Below, piece by piece: positions 31,881 to 35,835 of a DNA stretch of 35,835 nt. Source of the DNA: a virus. The DNA is taken from positions 1 through 35,835 of the IMG/VR virus record IMGVR_UViG_3300048031_000094. One strand, 5' to 3'. The notes below the pieces were generated by a model that worked only from the letters and a program-made list of their open reading frames with translations, had not been told where the DNA came from and did no database searches. The position numbers were made by a program, and so were the translations under genes. Positions within the stretch are counted from its first letter, which is position 1. Each line of letters opens with the position of its first letter.

Positions 31881-31988
31881 GGTTAACATATAAATATGAT
31901 TATGTAATTACATATTGCTCAACTCGGCAGTAGTGGGAAAAAACAAGGCTGTGAGTGTTAGATCGCCTAACATTACAGTCTTTTTTTT
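31880..31988 (+). ncRNA. Candidate small RNA with own promoter-like motif and terminator
   Basis: About 110 bases lie between a promoter-like motif (31866-31880) and a strong intrinsic terminator (31947-31988), with no rightward reading frame of note. The segment contains the 14-base palindrome TATGTAATTACATA (31901-31914). An upstream terminator (31816-31856) isolates it from the late operon. Independent transcription is the simplest reading. It could instead be only a terminator and operator region. Confidence 0.45.
31947..31988. terminator. Strong bidirectional intrinsic terminator
   Basis: GGCTGTGAGTGTTAG (31947-31961) pairs with CTAACATTACAGTC (31967-31980), 14 pairs with one bulged G and two G-U pairs. 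Eight T residues follow on the + strand. On the minus strand TTG and six T residues follow. The leftward stop codon of the 52-residue gene lies inside the stem. Confidence 0.8.
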
Positions 31989-32131
31989 ATATTACATTTA
32001 GTATCCATTTCTTCTTCTGTAGGCAAACCTAATAATTTAGATATTTTATCTAATGTTTCCTTACCAGATGAAGACATTCTATCGTACTCCCAATACAAAT
32101 CTCCAATTAGTTGTTTAAGTCTGAATTGCAT
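31973..32131 (-). CDS. Small helical protein, 52 aa
   Basis: A 52-residue frame starts at ATG 32131, in a TAATG overlap with the previous stop, and ends at TAA 31973 within the terminator stem. It begins MQFRLKQLIGDLYWEYDRMS and ends GLPTEEEMDTKCNIKKRL, and is probably helical. AGAGGAAAG gives a good ribosome site. It is the last gene of the recombination operon. The function is unknown. Confidence 0.65.
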   Translation of the reverse strand: MQFRLKQLIGDLYWEYDRMSSSGKETLDKISKLLGLPTEEEMDTKCNIKKRL

Positions 32132-32385
32132 TATTTCTTTCCTCTCCCACTACTGTTGAGTGAGTTTTTATTAAATGGTATTACGTTATTATAAGTATGT
32201 TGATCTAATTCAATTAAAAAAGGATTACTACATTCCAAAGATACAGTTACATATGTCGGTACACCCGATACTTCAATTAAGAAATCATACTCATGTTTAG
32301 GAAAATCTATAGATTGTTTAGATTGTATTGAGGTAATTAATCTCAGCACCTCCATCGCAATAGTCTGTGGAGTGTCAGCTTCCAT
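32131..32385 (-). CDS. Hypothetical protein, 84 aa
   Basis: The 84-residue protein has an N-terminal helix (TPQTIAMEVLRLITSIQSKQ) followed by beta strands (EYDFLIEVSGVPTYVTVSLE) and a basic Ser/Gly/Lys end. It is not recognised. It lies directly after the annealing protein gene, with GAGG before its ATG, and probably belongs to the recombination operon. Confidence 0.7.
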   Translation of the reverse strand: MEADTPQTIAMEVLRLITSIQSKQSIDFPKHEYDFLIEVSGVPTYVTVSLECSNPFLIELDQHTYNNVIPFNKNSLNSSGRGKK

Positions 32386-32402
32386 TAATTACCTCAGATG
32401 TC

Positions 32403-33038
32403 TTAGGCCACGTTTGCCTTAATCTTGTTAAGATAACTTTTGTAATGTTCCTGTAACTTACTGACAGTCTTGTTATCCATTTTAGATATAGTAGGAGACT
32501 CTGATTTCCAAGCAGATATAAGCTCTTCCTTGTCTCTACAGTCAGCAAGAACAGAATCAATACGTTGATAATGCTTATGATCTTGCTCTTGCTTGTTAGC
32601 CTTTTTGACTTCATAGTTCTCATCCATAACTGGTAGGTCTTCACCAGCATATATATTAGTACCGAAACCAAAGTAAGCAAGACATTTTACAAGACATCTT
32701 TGATGTGCTGTGTTGACCTGGAAAGATGTGGCAGCTTTTAGTGGCTCATTCCTGTTACCAAGAACTGGAAATATCTCTGACTGCTCAATGCCGTCTATGT
32801 TGATAGAACATGATACATATGTATATGTAAGTGAATCACGCATAAATGGCAATACATTGCTTTGATTGTCAATAAATGTAAGCTTCTTAAATGTAGCTAA
32901 TGGATATTTTTGTTTTACCAAAGCCCATGCCCATGCCCATGATACATATGAGAACTTACCTTTTTGTTCTAGGTGGGCAGACACGTCTATTTCTGACAAT
33001 GTTTCCCAAACCGATTTAGCTGAGTTTTTTGTAGTCAT
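32403..33038 (-). CDS. DUF1071-type single-strand annealing protein (Sak-like)
   Basis: The 211-residue protein has the DUF1071 hallmark KFSYVSWAWAWALVKQKYPL (about 28-47) and later VNTAHQRCLVKCLAYFGFGT, with a Lys/Glu/Gln-rich C-terminal third. DUF1071 proteins are grouped with Rad52-like phage annealing proteins. They coat single strands made by a partner exonuclease and pair them. The partner here is the YqaJ-type exonuclease whose stop overlaps this start. SSB at 2363 is the likely third partner. The family call is by motif; activity is inferred. Confidence 0.88.
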   Translation of the reverse strand: MTTKNSAKSVWETLSEIDVSAHLEQKGKFSYVSWAWAWALVKQKYPLATFKKLTFIDNQSNVLPFMRDSLTYTYVSCSINIDGIEQSEIFPVLGNRNEPLKAATSFQVNTAHQRCLVKCLAYFGFGTNIYAGEDLPVMDENYEVKKANKQEQDHKHYQRIDSVLADCRDKEELISAWKSESPTISKMDNKTVSKLQEHYKSYLNKIKANVA

Positions 33039-33898
33039 TATTTTACTTCCTTCTTAGGTTGATGTTTAAGTGTAATAGTATTGGTCTTGCTACGAGATAC
33101 GATTATCTTGTCGCCTTGTAGATTACCTGACAAATCCAAGACCATCTTGCGACAATTTGCAGGTAAATAGTGTTTAATCTCAGTCTTTGCGACATCAGCA
33201 ATCTTATTGGCTTTTGAAGACTCTATAATGTCTTGAGCATTGAGATTCATTTCTGATTGCATTTTGCTATCCCAACATTCTAGATCAGACATGTTGATCG
33301 TAACTTGATCTGTCCAGTCAACTGGTGGAAGCATCTCAAATCCATCAGGCATAATATCTTTTGTATACCAATGCCAAAATTGTTTACATTGGTCTAAATA
33401 CATTTTAAGCCAAGACTCATCTCTTTGCAGTTTTCTGTATTCCATACGGCAATGAACGCCAAAGAAAACAACAATATAACAATAGTCTTTAGCTGACGTA
33501 TGCATATGATGTTGAGTTTGTGGTCCGTACAGTTCACATATTTCATCCATAGATAAAAAGCCGTAGTGTGTCTTAGCTTCTATAGGATTGCCATCTGAAG
33601 CAATGGCATCATAAGTAGAGTGTATTGGTGTACCATTGTAGTCTACAGTACGACCTGTGCCTCTGTTTTTAGCTTTTAGATCAGTAATTTTCTCAAACTG
33701 ATCAAGCACATACGGCTCCATATAATTACCAGTGTCAAATAGAAACTGTAGTTGTTTAGTAACAAGACGTTCTTGCTCACCTTTCTTTTCTGATATAAGT
33801 TTAGCCCAGTCAGAAAATGAGCCGTCTGCTATTATTTTAGCTTCTGATGAACCAATAAAGTTTTTACGTTCACTAAGCTGTTTTTTTGATAATGACAT
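33038..33898 (-). CDS. YqaJ-type exonuclease
   Basis: The 286-residue protein has the lambda-exo/YqaJ nuclease motifs: FIGSSEA (14-20), the helix with GNYMEPYVL (Glu61), STYDAI (Asp97), PIEAKTH (Glu107, Lys109) and GPQTQHHMH (about 125-132). It would degrade one strand of linear DNA 5' to 3' to give single strands for the annealing protein. The C-terminal 110 residues are extra helical and basic. GGAGGG precedes the ATG. It overlaps the upstream gene by 26 bases and the annealing gene by one, so they form one operon. Confidence 0.9.
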   Translation of the reverse strand: MSLSKKQLSERKNFIGSSEAKIIADGSFSDWAKLISEKKGEQERLVTKQLQFLFDTGNYMEPYVLDQFEKITDLKAKNRGTGRTVDYNGTPIHSTYDAIASDGNPIEAKTHYGFLSMDEICELYGPQTQHHMHTSAKDYCYIVVFFGVHCRMEYRKLQRDESWLKMYLDQCKQFWHWYTKDIMPDGFEMLPPVDWTDQVTINMSDLECWDSKMQSEMNLNAQDIIESSKANKIADVAKTEIKHYLPANCRKMVLDLSGNLQGDKIIVSRSKTNTITLKHQPKKEVK

Positions 33899-34133
33899 GA
33901 TTTTTACCCTCCTGATATTGTCTGTCTAGGTCATTTGCTAACCAATCTTCTTGTGCGTAAGGACTATTACGTCCTTCCCAAGATAGTTTAGATACCTCCA
34001 AGAATTTGTGCATATCAAACCTACTGTTTCTAGATTTGGCTTTTACTGCATCTGCAAATTCTTGCATGTCTGTTTGGTGTATTAATGGAGCAATAACTTC
34101 TGCTAACCATTTTAGATCTTTTCTTTGTAACAT
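33873..34133 (-). CDS. Hypothetical protein, 86 aa
   Basis: The 86-residue, helical and charged protein begins MLQRKDLKWLAEVIAPLIHQ and has a C-terminal DWLANDLDRQYQEGKNHVII. Similar short proteins lie before recombination genes in other phages, but no function is known to me. The start at 34133 is chosen over the ATG at 34145: GAGG lies six bases before it, and the same GAGGTGCAAA context precedes the next gene upstream. It overlaps the exonuclease gene. Confidence 0.7.
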   Translation of the reverse strand: MLQRKDLKWLAEVIAPLIHQTDMQEFADAVKAKSRNSRFDMHKFLEVSKLSWEGRNSPYAQEDWLANDLDRQYQEGKNHVIIKKTA

Positions 34134-34146
34134 TTTGCACCTCATG

Positions 34147-34401
34147 TTAGTTATTGTGGATTACAACTCCTATTATATCTACTAATCCAACATCAATAAC
34201 TGATTGGCTTTTATCTGTAGATCTTGGTAATAAATATGGAGTGTTATATTCCATTAAATGTATTTTACTTTTATGATTAATTAAAACGCAATCCCCATCT
34301 AATGGTTTTATGGTAGGATTAATGGTAATTTTTTTACCTATATAATATCCAGCAAGATCCATAGTTCTGCATTGTACTGGTATTGTATAGAAATTATTCA
34401 T
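34147..34401 (-). CDS. Stand-alone S24/LexA C-domain-like fragment, 84 aa
   Basis: The 84-residue protein contains INPTIKPLDGDCVLINHKS and ends in VIDVGLVDIIGVVIHNN. This spacing resembles the C-terminal domain of LexA/CI-type repressors (P.i..GD.v.i, then iiGvvv). The catalytic serine (normally before the P.i..GD strand) and lysine are not evident, so cleavage activity is unlikely. No DNA-binding half is attached, but an XRE helix-turn-helix gene is divergent just upstream. The start at 34401 follows GAGGTGCAA; a GTG at 34407 is in frame but poorer. The similarity is modest. Confidence 0.55.
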   Translation of the reverse strand: MNNFYTIPVQCRTMDLAGYYIGKKITINPTIKPLDGDCVLINHKSKIHLMEYNTPYLLPRSTDKSQSVIDVGLVDIIGVVIHNN

Positions 34402-34410
34402 TTGCACCTC

Positions 34411-34423
34411 TGTGAATTAATAA
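34411..34423 (+). promoter_or_regulatory. Promoter-like motif upstream of the XRE gene
   Basis: TGTGAATTAATAA resembles the TGTGAATTAACAA of the capsid and fibre copies (12 of 13), rightward, about 80 bases before the XRE start. It lies in the 34402-34503 gap between divergent genes. On the minus strand the same gap has TTGACT and TATTCT with 16 bases between them, a possible sigma70 promoter. Confidence 0.4.
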
Positions 34424-34503
34424 GAATAAATGCCTAACCATATAAGTCAAGTAGTATTGCTTTATTATTTGTTCTGAAGTACAGTCTTTTTAAGAGGTGT
34501 ATT

Positions 34504-34737
34504 ATGAATAAAGAACAGCAATGGATTGATGATCTTATATCACAATTTACAACAAGACGTTATGAGTTAAACATATCGCAGAATGAATTAGACCATATTA
34601 TCGGTTGTGCTACTGGACTAGTTGCTAAGTGGGAAACTGGGAACAGAAAGCCAACTGCATTTAATTTGTATTGTTGGGCAGAAGCCCTCAAATGTAAAAT
34701 AAATGTGGAGGCGATAAATGATAATATGTGGCATTGA
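34504..34737 (+). CDS. XRE-family helix-turn-helix regulator, 77 aa
   Basis: The 77-residue protein is almost only an XRE domain: FTTRRYELNISQNELDHIIG (about 15-34), then ATGLVAKWETGNRKPTAFNL (about 36-55), including the classical KWETGNRKP turn. Such proteins bind operators as dimers; here it may switch early and late phases. No oligomerisation domain is fused, which makes the divergent S24-like protein a possible partner. AAGAGG precedes the ATG. It overlaps the resolvase gene by 20 bases. Confidence 0.88.
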   Translation: MNKEQQWIDDLISQFTTRRYELNISQNELDHIIGCATGLVAKWETGNRKPTAFNLYCWAEALKCKINVEAINDNMWH

Positions 34738-35191
34738 CCCTGGTCTAAGTGGTGGATTAGCTTTCTTTGACAATGAAAATCAGTCAATACATGCTGAGAA
34801 AGCTCCTATTTTTACACTAAAAACAAAGACCAAAACTAAAAGATTCTTAGATATGTGGACTCTGATGGCTTTATTAGAAGACCATGATCCAGACCATGTC
34901 TTTATAGAAAAACAACAACCAATGCCAAGACAAGGACTAGTAAGTACATTTGCTACTGGTATGGGGTATGGTGTTTATCTAGGACTTTTAGTGTCTGGTG
35001 GATTTAAATATACAGAAGTACAACCAAGGATCTGGAAGAAAGATTTAGGTTGTACTGCTGATAAAGACCAGTCAAGAATGAGAGCTTCTGAACTTATGCC
35101 CAATGCAAGCCATCTGTGGCGACAGAAAAACCAAGACGGAATTGCTGAAGCCAGTTTGATAGCTTACTGGGGAATTTACAAGTCTACCTAA
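34718..35191 (+). CDS. RuvC-like Holliday junction resolvase
   Basis: The 157-residue protein has the RNase H-fold acids of the RuvC family: CGIDPGLSGG (Asp7), VFIEKQQ (Glu64) and QDGIAEASLIAYWG (Asp140, Glu144). It also has YTEVQPRIWKKDLG, with the lysine typical for phage members. It cuts branched DNA made by recombination or replication before packaging. GGAGG lies before the ATG, inside the XRE gene. The length is normal for the family. Confidence 0.92.
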   Translation: MIICGIDPGLSGGLAFFDNENQSIHAEKAPIFTLKTKTKTKRFLDMWTLMALLEDHDPDHVFIEKQQPMPRQGLVSTFATGMGYGVYLGLLVSGGFKYTEVQPRIWKKDLGCTADKDQSRMRASELMPNASHLWRQKNQDGIAEASLIAYWGIYKST

Positions 35192-35210
35192 AAGTATAGA
35201 GTAACTTGAT

Positions 35211-35313
35211 GTGAGGGCATAGCAACCTATCTGTCATCACAAGTGAACTTAATGTCAACTTACAGGATAGACTATAGGCCATTTAATGCTTGTTACCTTT
35301 CGGCTGCCCTCAC
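35211..35313 (-). other. Long-range stem-loop in the gap behind ParB
   Basis: GTGAGGGCA (35211-35219) and TGCCCTCAC (35305-35313) are perfect inverted repeats 85 bases apart. Inside, on the minus strand, are a small GCC-GAAA-GGT hairpin and a CTATC(C)TGT / ACA-GATAG stem. No U-run follows. It begins two bases past the ParB stop and lies in a convergent gap without a gene. It may be a 3' end, a processed RNA, or a DNA site. Confidence 0.4.
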
Positions 35314-35315
35314 AA

Positions 35316-35835
35316 TTACTTTACAGTATCAAGAAACTTAATAGGATCAAAGACAGCACCATCTTTAAAGGCTCTTACAAGCTTGTCTATGACTAGTTTC
35401 TTGTTGTCAGTAGGTAAAAGCTCACACTTTACTTTACTAGCTAGTAAACGAAGTTGAGTTATTTTATATTTATTGAGCCATTCTTCCGATGGTTTAAACC
35501 AGTCTTTGGCAATAGATATATTGTAGAGGTCTTTGTGCGACATGAAGGTCTCACTCTGATCCATCGAAGCCACAACCCCTTTATAAAGTAAAGAGTAGAG
35601 ACGATCTGTTGTTTGACGTAAGAAAAATCGTAAAGAATTGCACTTATTAGCTTTACAATACTTAGACATTTCTTCAAAAAGATCATTATAGTAACCATTA
35701 TCTTCTCCTTGTATAGTAAAACTAATGCTGGTGTAATGTTCTATTGGTAATGTGTGTGTGCAAGAGTATCTAGGTACAAATTGATTGCACAACATAGCTA
35801 ATGTAAAATGTTGCTGAGATGATTCTAATTTATCT
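35316..35835 (-). CDS. ParB-like protein, C-terminal part (continues from position 1)
   Basis: This is the second half of the gene starting at 872. The junction codon is made of bases 2, 1 and 35835, and the frame is uninterrupted across it. The C-terminal region is unlike usual ParB proteins. It ends in a SAP-like stretch (about 411-447, EEWLNKYKITQLRLLASKVK and then a KKLVIDKLVRAF tail), a short helix-extended-helix DNA-binding fold. An internal ATG at 35795 would make a 159-residue protein only if the window were linear. Joining makes 463 residues. Confidence 0.8.
   Translation of the reverse strand, partial: DKLESSQQHFTLAMLCNQFVPRYSCTHTLPIEHYTSISFTIQGEDNGYYNDLFEEMSKYCKANKCNSLRFFLRQTTDRLYSLLYKGVVASMDQSETFMSHKDLYNISIAKDWFKPSEEWLNKYKITQLRLLASKVKCELLPTDNKKLVIDKLVRAFKDGAVFDPIKFLDTVK

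Larger units (their letters stand above)
151..34654. repeat. Over-represented octamer TTGGCTTT / AAAGCCAA, 34 copies
   Basis: Counted by eye. TTGGCTTT on + begins at 151, 1455, 1911, 2035, 2077, 2853, 3099, 3366, 4332, 4692, 4909, 7134, 8397, 9245, 15112, 21770, 24293, 27429, 31695, 33207, 34036 and 34204. AAAGCCAA on + begins at 3738, 6095, 6932, 9073, 11947, 17695, 19950, 22000, 23558, 26984, 30616 and 34647. Copies fall in several reading frames and in gaps. Confidence 0.7.

Noticed and set aside
32375-32680. Leftward 101-residue frame inside the annealing protein gene
   Set aside because: It is a shifted shadow of the DUF1071 gene, which has clear family motifs.
1-35835. tRNA genes, CRISPR arrays, insertion sequences, integrase and attachment site
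   Set aside because: I looked for cloverleaf-like segments, regularly spaced repeats and recombinase motifs and saw none; a tRNA scan would be needed to exclude a degenerate tRNA.

Overview
The window looks like the complete genome of a small, AT-rich (about one-third G+C by eye), double-stranded DNA podovirus, probably from an aquatic and perhaps marine bacterium. The two ends of the window join: a leftward ParB-like gene that starts at 872 and runs off position 1 continues in the same frame from 35835 to its stop at 35316. The sequence is therefore a closed circle (circular assembly or permuted genome) of 35,835 bp. Gene order and style (TerS, TerL, portal, scaffold, capsid, tail tubes A and B, internal virion proteins, T7-type fibre, lysis) resemble non-T7 pelagiphage podoviruses. 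This host assignment is inference; no host gene is present. I saw no integrase, tRNA, CRISPR array, DNA polymerase, helicase, primase or RNA polymerase.

Layout. (1) Leftward arm, 4944 down through 1 and on to 35316: small early proteins, two small membrane proteins, SSB, DUF3310-type and DUF2958-type proteins, and the ParB-like protein with a C-terminal SAP-like segment. (2) Control region 4945-5534, without a convincing gene but rich in palindromes and stems, with an intrinsic terminator on the + strand and a possible sigma70 promoter. (3) Rightward late arm 5535-31518: packaging, head, tail, internal virion proteins, an array of small fibre-like genes, and a lysis cassette. (4) Second leftward block 34401-31510: S24-like fragment, YqaJ-type exonuclease, DUF1071 annealing protein, small proteins and a zinc-ribbon protein. 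(5) Rightward pair 34504-35191: XRE helix-turn-helix protein and RuvC-like resolvase.

How it fits together. Exonuclease, annealing protein, SSB and resolvase form a recombination set that could process host-replicated DNA into concatemers for the terminase. Without its own polymerases the phage must borrow the host replication and transcription machinery. A repeated motif close to RATGTGAATWRACAA lies upstream of TerS, the TerL block, the capsid gene and the fibre gene. It also lies beside SSB, at the XRE gene, and as a divergent pair near 31.86 kb. It is the best candidate for the phage's own promoter or activator site.

The most unusual signals are two intergenic stretches that look like independent small RNAs (about 5040-5242 and 31880-31988), a long-range stem behind the ParB gene (35211-35313), and the octamer TTGGCTTT, found 34 times on the two strands against one or two expected.
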